A stretch of 64,000 bases of DNA from Gonocerus acuteangulatus (Eukaryota > Arthropoda > Insecta > Hemiptera > Coreidae): contig OX328125.1 of the NCBI GenBank assembly GCA_946811695.1, forward strand, positions 41,563,153 through 41,627,152. Direction: 5' to 3'. Made by a program: the position numbers and the translations under genes. The notes under the pieces are model-generated. The model was not told where the DNA came from and did not search any database. It saw only the letters and a list, made by a program, of their open reading frames with translations. Positions 33,614-45,986 of the stretch are shown here, piece by piece (within the stretch, counting starts at the first letter, position 1; every line of letters starts with the position of its first letter).

Positions 33614-34149
33614 ACAAATTTGAACCACCGTTATTTTCGGTCTCTAGGGGTTCTGAAACACGAAAGTTTCTAGTCGGCACTTCTGGATTGTCTCATGAAA
33701 TCAACCTTATAAGCGGGGTTCCTCCCTATGAAGGGAGGGAGGAACCGCACTAAAAGAATATGAAATGGTCAAAAAACTCTATATTGAAATACATTTTATG
33801 TATTCATTCTTCTAGTGCCAGTTAGCACCGCCGATGCCACTTTGAGAGGCAATGCCTGAAACTGGAGTAAAATTAGATTTTATATTTCCTAGATTCTGAA
33901 ATGAGTAATTATTCGTAGTTTTGAATTGTTGGAAATATTAAAATGTACTAAGGAAATGTAAATATTTCCTAACTCCTCTAATAGATTGAACGCCAGGAAT
34001 ATACTGAACCCATAATTTGTGCCGAAAAAGGATTTTAAAAAATGTACCACTCCCTCTGCCTTTCTGCTTTTGAAGTAATTTTGAGACAAAAATCTATTAT
34101 AACGATGGCTATAAGAAAATCTACAATAGCGCAGAGTAATAATATTATT

Positions 34150-34362
34150 TATTTATTTATTTAAATTTTAACGTCCATTATTATTAACTACGAATTTTGG
34201 GACTGGTTATCTATAGGGTACCACCCTTTTCTAGCCAGGATAGGCCTGATGCCTTTTATTTTTTCTAAAGAAAAGCCACGCCCCTAGTGGGAATCGAACC
34301 CATGACCTTTGGCACGGAGTGTTTAGTGCTCACCCCTTAACACTCACGGCCACCGGGCTTCC
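34150..34362 (-). repeat. tRNA-derived SINE, family S2, complete copy
   Basis: On the minus strand it begins GGAAGCCCGGTGGCCGTGAG, which looks like a tRNA head with an A-box-like TGGCCGTGAG region. It has a B box GGGTTCGATTCCC and ends AATGGACGTTAAAATTTAAA plus TAAATAAATAAA. The 10-bp target duplication TAATATTATT lies at 34140-34149 and 34363-34372. Confidence 0.85.
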
Positions 34363-34372
34363 TAATATTATT

Positions 34373-35774
34373 AAAATTATTATTTTAATACAAGTTCGCT
34401 TAGACCTTAGAGTACTTTTGAAATAAAGGGAGTTGAGATGGTTTGTTGGTGTGCAGCTGGCAAAGATTTACAAGCAAATTCTGAATTTAGAAAGTTTTAT
34501 ATTTGATTTCGAACAGATGTTGAATGCAGCAGAGAGTAACTAATCGGAGTCAAGCTGCAGGCATTAGCATCACATAGACTCTTCTAAATTAGTCATGGCC
34601 TGCTTTTATACTCTAAATGACCGGGATAGATGCATCTGAATTACACCAGTGTGGATGGCGGGGCTTGAAGGCAGGCTTGCGAAGAACTTGCCCTTTTGTG
34701 GAGCATCAAATAGCTTTGTCTGAAGAAAATCAACTCAGAAAGAGGAAATAGCGAAACAGTGAAATGCGATACGAAAAATAAATTAATATGATAAAATTCG
34801 AAAAAAATCTAGAAAATTTATCTTAACATGTAAAGGCGCCAAAGGAAGTTCATTATTTCGTACAGATTTTTAGAGAACACCGTCTGAAATTGTACTAAGA
34901 CACTATTTTCTGACGGTATGTTCAGTCACTGCAGTGCGGTTTGAATTTAAGACTCTTTATTTCACCGAGGTTGAACAAAAATGTTAAAGCAATTATTTAT
35001 TACTAAGTTTTGGTGTTTATGTATAATTTGAAAACATAATTAAGTGTCGTTTTATTATGCTACAAGAGAAAGACTCCTCTAATGGATGTAAAACAATAAA
35101 ACATAAAAGAATAACCTAGGCGCATTGTATAGTATAATAAATGTTTTTGTTCGAAGAATACTAAAATATGAATGCTATAATCCTCGGGTATATCCATTCA
35201 TTTTTATCCATCTAAGCTTTTTCCACTTTATCCATATTAAATATGTACGAAGTCCTACATATTTGAAGAAGTATGCTTGACTGGCCTAAGTAAACGGGAT
35301 AGAATCGACGATGAATAATAGAAAAGTTTTCTTTATCCCTTCAGCTGTTGAGGATTCTTCACATGCATTCTGCCTTATTGAATTTTATGATATTCTATCC
35401 ACAAGTGGAACCTTCCGAAACTTCTGAATGGTCAAATCGATAAAAAAAAAACTTTGAATAATAGAGCCCGATTAACACCCGACAGTTGTTGAACTATGTA
35501 CACATTTCCATGAGGCCGGCTAGTTAATCTGTTATAAATTGTCTCAACAACCAATGGCGACGAGGAGAATTATCTAGGATAACAATGGAAGAGAGGGGAG
35601 GGATCTTCATAGTTAATAAAAAAATATTTTTGTATTTTTTTTTACTGATTATTACTAATGTATAGAGACATTTCCGGGTTTCTAGTATTTCCTTCATTAC
35701 CACTATTGGCCATTAGAAATTAATCGTTTTGGGTAAATTTCATAATTTTAGTACACAATTTTTAGTACATAATC
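34373..35774. other. AT-rich intron, no gene recognised
   Basis: No repeats or motifs identified. Confidence 0.4.
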
Positions 35775-36080
35775 TTCATTATTCATTTTATGTTATTTGC
35801 CTTACATGTTTCGTGCTTTGTGTCGCGCCTCTTTAGAGGCATTCCTGTACAAACTTCTTTTTGTCCTAGTTTTAACTTATTAGGAAGTCCTCTCGTCATC
35901 CTAATAAAGTAAGACTAGAGTCCAAAACAATTTGATCAAATTTATATAGGGAAAGGATGTATTTTTGTAAAAAAAAATTTTTTTACAAAATGAAAAATTT
36001 TGTATATGAAAGCTCCTGAAGAGGTGTGTCAAAAAATGCGAAACAAGTCGGGCAAATAACACAGAATAAAGTAATGAATA
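35775..36080. repeat. Imperfect inverted repeat around a smaller hairpin
   Basis: 35775-35845 (TTCATTTTATGTTATTTGCC...CCTCTTTAGAGGC) pairs imperfectly with 36000-36080. Between them TTAGGAAGTCC..GTCATCC..AATAAAGTAAGACTAG forms a second partial hairpin. It might be the end of a Penelope-like or other retroelement. Confidence 0.6.
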
Positions 36081-36364
36081 CGAATGAATGGTGTAAATTA
36101 ATATAAGAATAATGAGTTCGTATTTCATCTCTTAGACACGTAGGAAGAGGGACTAATTAGAAAAATTGGCCAAAGAGGTAGATATAAGCTTCCTGTGCCA
36201 TATCTCTATGTAGTACTTGAGCTTTGATCGATACTACCGAGTTGGCCGATAACACACGAACTGGGGCGAAGCTGATTCCCAGTAGAGATGATGTTTGGCC
36301 TACGCAGCGTAATTAGGTAGGGGATATTCCAAAGATAACGCTTCATTGGCGAGTTTTTAACATT

Positions 36365-36405
<41 letters not shown>

Positions 36406-38384
36406 TGTCTGTGTGTGTGTTATATCTCTGCATAATTATATAATTACAGAATTTTTCCAACAGTATTAGAAGATTAATACTCTTTTTTTTTCAAGGAGTT
36501 ATATTCCTTTGAAATGTTTAAATAATTATTTTTTTTGCCTGCTAAATGGCCTATAAATGTAACAATAGTTAACTTGAAGAATATAGTTATTTGATACAGT
36601 TTTCAAATAATATTTTTATGACCATTCCAAATATTTTAAAAAAATCATTTTTTTAAACTAAAGGGAAGATTATTAATATGAAAACATAAGGAATCTACTT
36701 TTATGGTATAGACAATGCATACCTAGAGCGAAGGTAGCCCACGACGTGTGTTACTTTAGTGTCCTAAGGTATTTTTTCTTTCTTAAATGCTTATTCAAAT
36801 TTATGCTTCCGTCTTTTAATTCGTCCAATTTAATTAATATTTTTTCGCTATGTTGAATTGATTCTCTTTTTTAATTTATTAAGATTTGTATTTTAGATTA
36901 ATTGTGCCTGAGTTATTATTGTATATGTAGTTAATCTATATATCTACGTACATCGTCCTTACCTATCCCTAATCTTTTCTGAACAGGTTATTAAAAAAAT
37001 AAAATTGCAACTTGATTGGAATAATAACACTCTATAAATGACAATATAAAAATTATCGGCGAAATATATATATATATATCTTATATCATGACGAAAATAA
37101 CCAAACAGTTTTTCCATGAGGTTAATCCCACTGTTGTGCTGTCCTTGGGTTCCGCATTAGTCCATCAGGAGATAACTGATTATTATTTTCAGAGTGTCTG
37201 GTTCTACTCCGGAGAGTGGTTTTGGTTTAATCGATCTGTCTATTGTGTGCAGAGGCTGATATGCAATACTGATAATGCACAACGAGTTCCCCAGTCCAGG
37301 GTACTGACTGCAGTGTATACCGCAGTATGTACCCGCTCACTTCACTTCCAGAGTTCTTTTAAAAACATATACTAAGAGAGATAATAATTCACCGGTTTTG
37401 GAAAAAATAAATTTTACAAAAAAAAAAAAAAAAAAAAAAAAATATATGAAAGAAAGTAACTTCAGACGCCCTTTCGAACTTCGGGTGTATTTTATCTAAA
37501 AAATGGGTTACAATAGGAATATAGACAAAATGAAACTAATTAACATTTTGGTACGGGAATAGTGGTTTCGTAGGAATTTGGCCAATTTGGTATAGAACGT
37601 ATCGGTTCTTACTTGGGGGGTCAGGTATTTTGTGTTTTAGATCACAATTGTTTAAGTGGAAGGGTTGCCCAAGGGTAAAAAAAAAAAGGTTGCCAAGCTT
37701 TTCCTGCCACGGTATATGCCTGGTTTTTTCGCCCGAAAAGCCATCACTCACCCTTCGAGGGCACGGCATAACGATAAGACCGGACCATAGCGGTGGATCT
37801 AGAGATTCGGTAGCGTAAGCTAAGTCCTTACTTGAATTCAGACGAAAACTAGGTTGCTTGAAGCCGCTCGGTCTGGCTTTCGTGGCCGTTTCTCTGTCCA
37901 AATTTATTGTGAACATCCTTAAGGTTTGCCTTTGTTCTTGATGTATTTAGAATTTCAGAAGATGGCATACTATCCGAGTTGCTTCTGCTTGCTATGTGTA
38001 TCCATTCAAATTTGATAAAGACAGCCTTTGAGGTAATGGGAAGTCAAGGAATGGTTGCGATTCGGATAAGAGAAAATCGACAGATTTTCAGAAAAAAATG
38101 TATTTTTCGGGATGATTATTTTTGCAGCCTTCTTCATTTAAAACATTAGTATGGGTACACAATCCAACATGCCGATACGTTCGAAATATAGATTTTTCTA
38201 AAAATCGGACATTTTTCTCTTAGCCGATCACGACCCCCCCCCTACCCTCTGGGTCCAGCTTTATACACACGGGTAGAACTTGTCTAAACACTTAGATAGA
38301 CAGGTAGAACACTTTTACACTAAACCATGATCATCTAAATCTCCGTGGTCTTCCTCCGTAGGCATCTGTTGGTATGTATTGCTG
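36081..38384. other. Intron sequence, no gene recognised
   Basis: It contains (TA)n at 36370-36401, a poly(A) run at 37419-37442 and two open frames without recognisable motifs: 37088-37375 plus (95 codons) and 37536-37916 minus (126 codons). The latter is Pro- and Lys-rich and lies in a less AT-rich patch, perhaps a transposon scrap. Confidence 0.45.
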
Positions 38385-38560
38385 TATCTTTGTCATTTTT
38401 AGCACTTTCCTCCGAAGGAAAGTAGCTATTAGCACTTTTCTCCGAAGGAAAGTAGCTATTGAGGTTGGACTCATGACGGAATTTTTGAAAAATTTCTTCA
38501 AATCTTTATCGATCCTACTTAGTAGACACCGAAAATGACCCCCGTTAAAATTTATTTATA

Positions 38561-38618
<58 letters not shown>

Positions 38619-39460
38619 AGTGTGTGTCTTTTAACACGATAGCGGCCAGAGTTTTTGTTTTTTCGTCACGAAACTTGGTATATAGCATTCAATTAGCAAA
38701 CGATTGAACGAGTTCGTTAACCACCAAAGTCGGTCCACCGGAAGGGGGGGGGGGGGGGTTACCCCGAACCCAAAACACTAATTTGACCATGTCAGCCGTA
38801 ATATTTGTTATATTTCAACGAAACTTGGCATTCGTAGTGGTAATATATAGAGAAAAGTGAGACATAAAAATGAACTAAATCGGTTCATAAGGAGGGGGGG
38901 GGGTTTACTCTGGACCCACAATACCAATTTGCCACTACCAGCCGTGAGTTTTGGTATATTTCGACGAAACTCGGTATTCGTAGTGGTAATCTACAGGTAA
39001 ATATTTGTTGTAAAAATAAACTAAATCGGTTCATTAGGAGGGGGGGGGGTTACTCCGGACCCACAATACCAATTCGTCACTACCAGCCGTGATTTTTGGT
39101 ATATTTCGACGAAACTCGGTATTCGTAGTGGTAATCTACAGGTAAATATGTGTTGTAAAAGTAAACTAAATCGGTTCATTAGGAGGGGGGTTTACTCCTG
39201 ACCCAAATTACTAATATACTCATACCGGTCGTAATTTCTGCTGTATTGTAACGAAACGCGGTATACGTCGTGGGTAACTCATGAGAAAGAAGTGTTGTAA
39301 AAATGAGCTGAATCGGTCAATCGGAAAGGGGGGGGGGTTTACCTCGTAATATATTTCAATAGAAAAGCCCGCCAGACGTAGGTTCACAAAGCCGCCGCAA
39401 GGAGCGCTTTCTACCAGTAGAGGGACTATATCCTGTTCCTGCGTTAGATCAAAATACGAT
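38385..39460 (+). repeat. Dispersed repeat family R2, array-bearing copy
   Basis: It opens with a duplicated 32-bp unit (AGCACTTT.CTCCGAAGGAAAGTAGCTATT, 38398-38460), then GACCCCCGTTAAAATTTAT and a TA microsatellite (38558-38614). The tandem array (38640-39345) follows, and then the end AAGCCCGCCAGACGTAGGTTC...CTATATCCTGTTCCTGCG. Confidence 0.8.
38640..39345 (+). repeat. Tandem array, about five units of 142-147 bp
   Basis: Each unit has CGAAACT.GGTAT, a GTGGTAA.. segment, AACTAAATCGGTTCAT.AGGAGG, a G-run of 6 to about 17, TTACTC..ACCCA and CCAATT..CA.TACCAGCCGT. Marker ACTAAAT sits at 38874, 39020 and 39165, giving spacings of 146 and 145. It is not a CRISPR: there are no short repeats with unique spacers. 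Confidence 0.88.
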
Positions 39461-39714
39461 AATATGAGGTTTTTTGTATTTATTACGTAGTGTAGTAGGT
39501 ACCATGTGTAAACATAACTCTGGAAGCAAATGAATAATTGATCAGTTACTCATTACAAAATTAAAAGAGATCTATTCATGTTTTTATTTTATTTATGTAG
39601 GATATTTTAAGCAAATTTTTCTGGAAAGCAGTCTACACTATCCAAATTCTGAGGAAAGTGCTTAGTTATGCAGCTCCTGCATGACGGACTTTTTTTACTT
39701 GGATTCTCTGTTTA

Positions 39715-40330
39715 CTTTTTAGCACTTTTCTCCGAAGGAAAGTAGCTATTGAGGTTGCACTCATGACGGAATATTTGAAAAGCTGCTTCAAATCTTTATC
39801 GATCCTACCTAGTACACATCGAAAATGAACCCCGTTAAAATTTATATATATATATATATATATATATAAGTCCCGTAAGAGGCCACGAAGGCCCTGAGGG
39901 GCAGATACTATAGAGGTATCTGATTCATGACCATACTGCACACTAGGGAGATAGTGTGGTCAGTGCTATGCTCCGGCCGCCTGATTTTCCCCTTGGCTGC
40001 TTCGACTGCTGGAGTCATTAGCACCCAAGGTACCCATTATTAAATTAATTAAGGACCTAAAGTATTAATATACTCATACCGGTCGTAATTTCTTCTGTAT
40101 TGTAACGAAACGCGGTATAAGTCGTGGGTATCTCATGAGAAAGAAGTGTTGTAAAAATGAAGTAACTCGGTCTATTGGAAAGGAGGGTTTACTTTAAACT
40201 CTGTTTCAATAGGATTAGCCCGCCAGACGTAGGTTCCCAAAGCCGCGGCGAGGAGCGCTATCTCCCACTAGGGGGACTGTATCCTGTTCCTGCGTCAGAT
40301 CAAAAGACGGAAAATGAAGTTCACTTCCTG
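39715..40330 (+). repeat. R2 repeat interrupted by an R3 copy
   Basis: 39718-39868 repeats the R2 opening and TA microsatellite. 40060-40290 repeats one array unit and the R2 end (CCCGCCAGACGTAGGTTC, GACTGTATCCTGTTCCTGCG). An R3 unit occupies the middle (39869-40058). Confidence 0.75.
39869..40058 (+). repeat. Dispersed repeat family R3, inserted in R2
   Basis: It starts TCCCGTAAGAGGCCACGAAG and ends CACCCAAGGTACCCATTATT + AAATTAATTAA. It contains GATAGTGTGGTCAGTGCTATG and GCTCCGGCCGCCTGATTTTC and is about 90% like 59250-59435. It may be a SINE, but no Pol III boxes are clear. Confidence 0.75.
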
Positions 40331-41077
40331 CTCACTTACGGGTTGGGTTACTTCCTGAACACATCCGGTGTACTTCAGGTCCTTTCCTTCTTACATCGAG
40401 TTCACTTCCTGTTAATTAAGACATATCCGTGTTCTTAATTATTTCCAACCAAGGAAATTCAAATTTCTTTAATACTAACTCAAATCCCAACCTAACCTCA
40501 ATTCTCATTCAAACCAATTTTTTTTGTTTTATTTTGATAAAAAACACAAAGAACTTTGTATAATCGTGAAATTTAACAAGACTTTCTTGTTCTTGTCACT
40601 TTTATGAAATATCCAAACTCTCTTAAGTCAAGATAAATTCAAGAAGTTGGTAGAAATTAATCTAAAATTAAACTCCCTAAAAGAGCTGAAATAATTCAGA
40701 GAACGACATAAGTTCTCTCATTCCTGAATAAGAGATGTACCGGAGTAAATTAGTTCTGACTCTACATTATTAGCATTGCAACTTCTAATTTCATTTGACA
40801 TTCATTATTTCTTTGCTACTTTAATTTTACTGTTGAAAATTTACGATCGCAGAATATTACATTATTTATTGCTTTAATTAGCGTTAATTAGTTTCTTTAG
40901 AAATTGAGAATGTTCCCTAAAAATTCCACTTATTGTCCTATTGAATTTTTAAAAAGATAATAAGTTAAATACAGGGTGCGTTTCGAAAGTTGTCCTAACG
41001 AATTTCCTGTGCCGCTACTATTAGTCGGAGTGAGATCGGACCACTTTGGGTAGGTGAGGAGAACACTAAGCTTTGTT
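40331..41077. other. AT-rich intron with a mariner-like end
   Basis: TACAGGGTGCGTTTCGAAAG at 40970 resembles a Tc1/mariner-type inverted end, and about 100 bp of sequence follows before the long repeat at 41078. No partner end was found. Confidence 0.4.
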
Positions 41078-42717
41078 TAAAAAAAAGTCCGACTCGCAGG
41101 AACTGCATCATCTTAGCGCGGTTCCTGTTCATATCCCTATTGCCATTTGAAAAGCTTAGAATAGAAACAGATAATATTTTTCCCATAAAGATGGATGATA
41201 AGTAAAGATGGAACGGTGGGGATTCGGCTAAAGAAACCTCAATAAGATTTTTGTTAAAAAATCTATATTTAGGAGGTTTCGGCTACTTATTTGTAGCCTT
41301 CGTCAGCTAAAATGACAAGAAAAACAGAAATTAATACAGAAACAAAAAAAAAAAAAGTTTATAATTGAGATAAGTAACAGAACTATAAATACAATTAACT
41401 TATTATAAAAGAACAATTTCGTCTTAAATTCTTAGAATGAGTAGAATGAAAATCAATAGAAACATAACAGAAAAAGAAGAAAAAAAGGCTATTATACTGA
41501 AGTTTATATAAGTAAAGGTGCTTATAGTAACATTAATTGATTTTACAAAGAAATAAGAAACTACATACCAATGAAAACTATAGTAGCTAATAGTAACATT
41601 AATTAATTTTACAAAGAAATAAGATACTACATACCAATGGAAATGCCGGGAGGCAGAGGAAGACCAAGGTTGACAGTTAGGTAACCATTGTGGATAATAT
41701 TTTCCTCGGCCTTTGTTCAAAGGGTTTTATGGCTTTACCTGGTCGGGTCCGCCAGAACCCTAGAATCCTCTTCTACCCATACTTCATTTCATACGTTTCA
41801 AGGAATTGGAAAATATCATAATGTTTCACAAATTCCTGTGTTCTTTTACTATAGTAATAATTCTACAAATAAAATCAATTGAAAAAAAAAAAAAAAAAAA
41901 ACCAACAGCATGAAGGCAATTGAAAATATTCAAAAGAGGTCATCGAATCTCTTTCTCTTGGCAAGCTATATTTCTAACAATGAATTGTTTTTCTTATTTT
42001 ACCTAATCTGTTTTATTGTCAAATGCATTACCCAACTTTAAGCAATTAAAAAATAACAAGGAATAAAAACAGACAAAAAGAACTGTTCGAATAAACGAAA
42101 TCAATTACTTCAAAGTTTAAGCACTTATTTCTCCGATTGACATCACCTAATCAAAAATTGTTTCAGAATCTTTTTTGTAGAGAATTTATAAAGCTTTCAG
42201 ATAATCTCTATCCACTTATCACGATTTCCCAAACGTGTTCGAGATATTAATGAAATTATACGAAGTTCCCAAAACTTTTCATGTCTGTTCATAAAATATT
42301 TTATTCTAACCCTTCCTTAACTCCAAACGTAACCAAAAGTTTAACATATTAGTTTTGATGAAATTCAAACATGCAAAAAAAGTTTCAACTGAATCCCATG
42401 ATTCTAAGTACCCAAACCAAAAACGATATTCAACAACTATTTTTCCGATTTTCTCGAAAACGGTTAAAGCTATCGCCTTGAAAATGGTTCCATTCGTTTT
42501 CCTAGCCCAAGAAGCCTATAAAAAGAGTACTTACAAGCTAATGAACTCAAAAACGTAAGCGTTACGATTTTTTTTGCGCGAATTTCGCCCCAAACGCCAT
42601 CTTCCAGTGGGCGGATTTTGCTGGTTAACGAACTTGACCTTTCAAATTGGACGACAGATTTTTGTACCAAATTTCATCAAAATCGGACCATTCGTCTTCT
42701 ATTTAGAGAGCGAACAG

Positions 42718-42772
<55 letters not shown>

Positions 42773-42930
42773 TATACATATATATATATACAAATTTGAA
42801 CCACCGTTATTTTCGGTTTCTAGGGGTTCTGAAACGCAAAATTTTCTAGTCGGCACTTCCGGATTGTTTCATTGTATCAACCTTATAAGCGGGGTTCCTC
42901 CCTATGGGGGAGGGAGGAACCGCGCTAAAA
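41078..42930 (+). repeat. Long dispersed repeat carrying an R1 end, copy 2
   Basis: Paralogue of 31965-33755, estimated above 90% identical by eye. The R1 end has (TA)n at 42722-42764 and the hairpin ending CGCGCTAAAA at 42930. It lacks the A53 retroposon but carries its own 512-bp insertion at 41181-41692. Confidence 0.85.
41181..41692 (-). mobile_element. 512-bp insertion with 11-bp target duplication
   Basis: It is flanked by GATAATATTTT at 41170-41180 and 41693-41703. The empty site with one copy is at 32055-32065 in the paralogous repeat. On the minus strand it ends in a CTGACGA, 6-bp stem (GGCTAC/GTAGCC), GAAACCTCC motif (41275-41315). A 65-bp segment is duplicated in tandem near 41519-41640. 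It has no coding capacity, and the target duplication suggests a retroelement. Confidence 0.85.
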
Positions 42931-42950
42931 TAGCTTATCACCGTGTTATT

Positions 42951-43048
42951 GGGGTCTCCCGTGGTCTAATGGCTAGCGCCTTGGATTCATAAGCGGGAGA
43001 TGGTGGGTTCGATTCCCAACCTCCGGCACCTTGATGTAGAGATGCGCC

Positions 43049-43083
<35 letters not shown>
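42951..43083 (+). repeat. tRNA-derived SINE, family S1, with target duplication
   Basis: GGTCTCCCGTGGTCTAATGG includes an A-box-like TGGTCTAATGG, and GGTTCGATTCC is the B box of an internal Pol III promoter. A short body (GATGCGCCGT) and about 31 A follow. The 11-bp target duplication ACCGTGTTATT lies at 42940-42950 and 43084-43094. It inserted just beyond the end of the long repeat. Confidence 0.9.
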
Positions 43084-43184
43084 ACCGTGTTATTGATGCC
43101 TTCTATTTACCTAAAGCGCCACTATTTTAGTCGCAAATGTTAAAAAAGGAAAATATTCCATGCCATGCTACACCTACATTTCAT

Positions 43185-43566
43185 TCGTTTTTCTTGGCCA
43201 AGAAGCCTATAAAAGGAGTACTTACAAGCATATGAACTCAAAAACGTAAGCGTTACGATTTTTTTTGCGCGAATTTCGCCCCAAACGCCATTTTCCAGTG
43301 GGCGGATTTTGCTGGTTAACGAACTTGACCTTTCAAATTGGACGACGGATTTTTGTACCAAATTTCATCAAAATCGGACCATTAGGGAAGCCAGAAATGA
43401 GCGAACAGACAAATATATATATATACAAATTTGAACCACCGTTATTTTCGGTCTCTAGGGGTTCTGAAACGCGAAATTTTCTAGTCAGCACTTTCGGATT
43501 GTTTCATTGTATCAACCTTATAAGCGGGGTTCCTCCCTATGAAGGAAGGGAGGAACCGCGCTAAAA
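43185..43566 (+). repeat. R1 repeat, compact copy
   Basis: It runs from AAGAAGCCTATAAAAGGAGT through CGCCCCAAACGCCATTTTCC, a very short TA run (43412-43422) and CAGCACTTTCGGATTG to the hairpin and CGCGCTAAAA. It matches 42520-42930 closely, but the microsatellite is much shorter. Confidence 0.85.
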
Positions 43567-43750
43567 ATGATCTGAGTGCTCGCCAAGCTTTGAATGCGAC
43601 AGGCCCTCAGTTATTGAACACCTTTACACGCCAACCGTTCATGAAAAAATAAATTGAGCAACTTTTATCGTGATTAATTTTTATGTTAACCTGAGAAAAT
43701 GTTTCGAGGAGACCAACAAAATGATTCGTGAGGATTAAGAGAACTCTAGC

Positions 43751-44085
43751 ATGTCCTACTCGCCCGGTTCGAGCTGGTTAAAGGCTTTTAAGGGGAGCCG
43801 GAAAGATGTTCAGGACGAAAAACTCTCTGGGCGGCCACCAAATTCCAAAACTGACAACAATCTGGTCCTTAAAGAGTTTGATCTTCTAGAACAGACTGTT
43901 AACGCTGCCTGCTCCGTGGATTCACTAGAAAGACTGCGAAAAAGGGTCCTCAAGACGAGAAACTACATCGCCGCTACTCCATTTTCCGGAGTTCCTGGCC
44001 AAACTCCACATACAAACGCTGCCTCACCTCCCTTATCTCAGGATTAATCCAGATTTGAAGACATTTTTCAAAAATTCATTCTTGA
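43751..44085 (+). pseudogene. Mariner transposase relic
   Basis: The upper part reads FKGSRKDVQDEKLSGRPPNS, like the mariner linker (F..GR..v.D..rsGRP). Farther on, in another frame, LAKLHIQTLPHLPYLRINPD resembles the FLAK..v..l..PPYSPDLaP segment before the last catalytic residue. The middle is missing and the frames are shifted, so it is dead. Confidence 0.7.
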
Positions 44086-45712
44086 TTGCAACCTCAAAAA
44101 CAACATTTTTTCAGAATTCTGAAAAGTGTAAAATATATTGTGGTTACTTGTATTTGTTTCTACTATGCGCCAACACAGCTTGTTAAGTTGCCTTATTTGT
44201 TTCTATATTCTGGGGTGTGTTAGCTAACTCAATTTGTCTGGGAATGCCTGTGCTCTAAAGAATCTACACCTATCATTGAATTTAATAAAAAGGGAAGAAT
44301 GTGTATAAATGCATTAAAAAAAGCCAAAAAATGAATGTATGTTGATTATAGTTAATGTGATGCTCAGAGTCACTCATTTCAAAAGTGCACGCAGTTCTAA
44401 TTATTGTTTTTCGAAGGAAGAAGATTATATGTTGCTTTTAGAGGCTCGGGAGGATGTGGAAGGCAGATCCTCGGCTCCGAATCTAAAGTCACTAAGGGAT
44501 TTACTCTCTGTTTAGAAGCAAAGTCAGGTTCAGCCGCTGGGGTCATCTGCCGGTGTCTCCATTACCATCTCCCAGTAATCAAATAAAACACATTCCCCTC
44601 CCAGTAAAGAGTTATGTTTTATACATATTCACATCCCTATAACCTCGAGCAGGTTCTTCAGTTAAAAAGACAGAAATAGTACCTAAATCGAATAGACTAG
44701 TGTATGACCTGCTGTGTATGTCTACAATTTCGCTTTAGCTTCACTTCATCATCCCAGAGCAAACTATATTACATTAAAATCCTCACAAAAAAAACAGTCA
44801 ACCTCAATACTACAATGACCCTAAGTCGTTGAATTTGCTCATTAAAAAAAAAGTGATTTGATAGGGAGACGAATTGAGTCAACAACGCTGTCAAATGTCT
44901 ACTGTTTGAAATTATTATGAACAATACGTACCAAAATCACGAACAAAAAAAAAAAATATTAAAAATAAATAAGTAAAAATCGATTAATTTTTTTTAGATA
45001 AGTTTTTTATGTTTTTAAGACCATTCCAACAATATCATAACATATAACAAATTTGTTGTTCAGAAAATGACTTACCTAGTTTAAACACCGACGGGTAGGA
45101 TTCACCTGAACGTTCAAGTGAGGAGCGACACCTTATGTCAGTTTGTAGAATGTGTTTATAAATATTCATTTGTATTATAATAATAATAACAATAAGGAAT
45201 TAGTAAATAATGAGTAAACAAGTATGCTCTGGAATATTCAACTAATTAGACAGGTTGGGCTCCTTTAAAATATTCAACAATGGTCACTGCAGCGCTCCAA
45301 AACCTTAAACTAGTTTTTTTATTATAAAATCTACATTATTCATGTAAAATTTATAATGGAAGTAAAAAGAAAATTATATGGCAAATGATTTATAAATTCA
45401 TTTAGTGCCAAGGGTGAGCACACATCCTAACATCACGCAGATATCTAGTTGGGCGAGCAATAACTCGCATATATATAAATTTATATGAAGAATCATAATC
45501 CAATAAGGTTGGCTATCCTTAAAAAAGAAAAAAAAAAAATATATATATATATATATATACATATATTTTCATTGCAACAGTCCCTACTCTTACTCCTAGA
45601 AAGGCTGGGCAGAACAGCGACCAATGCCTGGATATTGAAATTCGGGATAACGAAACGGTGTGCTGCAAATAAACACGCGTCAAAAGTTTCTTTCCATTGT
45701 GATATAAATAAT
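44086..45712. other. AT-rich intron, no gene recognised
   Basis: It contains A-runs and (TA)n at 45539-45559. Nothing else stands out. Confidence 0.4.
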
Positions 45713-45986
45713 TTATTTATTTATTTACTGCTTGATCGCAACGGAGGCGACTAGCAAATTAGTAAGTCTATATGGAAACGTCAGCTCTGAACAAAAAGAT
45801 AATATTATTAAATAAATTATAATGCATAATCATAACATAAAGGAAATAAATATAATTTCAGAAAAAGTATCAAATAGATTTAAAAGCCAAAAATAAAATA
45901 AAAAATATAAAATAAATTAAAAAATAAAATAAAAGTAAGGAAGTTATAACAAAAAAAATGACAGAGTAAACATTTTCATGAGTTCG

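Larger units (their letters stand above)
31965..33755 (+). repeat. Long dispersed repeat carrying an R1 end, copy 1
   Basis: It is closely similar along its length to 41078-42930. It starts AAAAAAGTCCGACTCGCAGG, runs through TTAGCGCGGTTCCTG, and ends with the R1 unit: TTTCGCCCCAAACGCC, (TA)n at 33507-33604, CGGCACTTC, hairpin, CACTAAAA. It is non-coding. A retroposon with a long A tail is inserted at 32691-33088. Confidence 0.85.

Noticed and set aside
37536..37916. 126-codon minus frame as a host gene
   Set aside because: No motif, no splice context, and a single A-run inside; more likely a chance frame in an old repeat.
38640..39345. CRISPR-like array
   Set aside because: The whole 145-bp unit repeats, with no unique spacers, in eukaryotic intron DNA.
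41275..41315. Functional hammerhead ribozyme
   Set aside because: The core resembles one, but there is an extra A before stem II and no convincing stem I. Kept only as a low-interest lead.
42951..43030. tRNA gene
   Set aside because: A and B boxes are present but there is no paired acceptor stem; a poly(A) tail and target duplication make it a SINE. The same holds for 3677-3806, 20567-20715 and 34150-34362.
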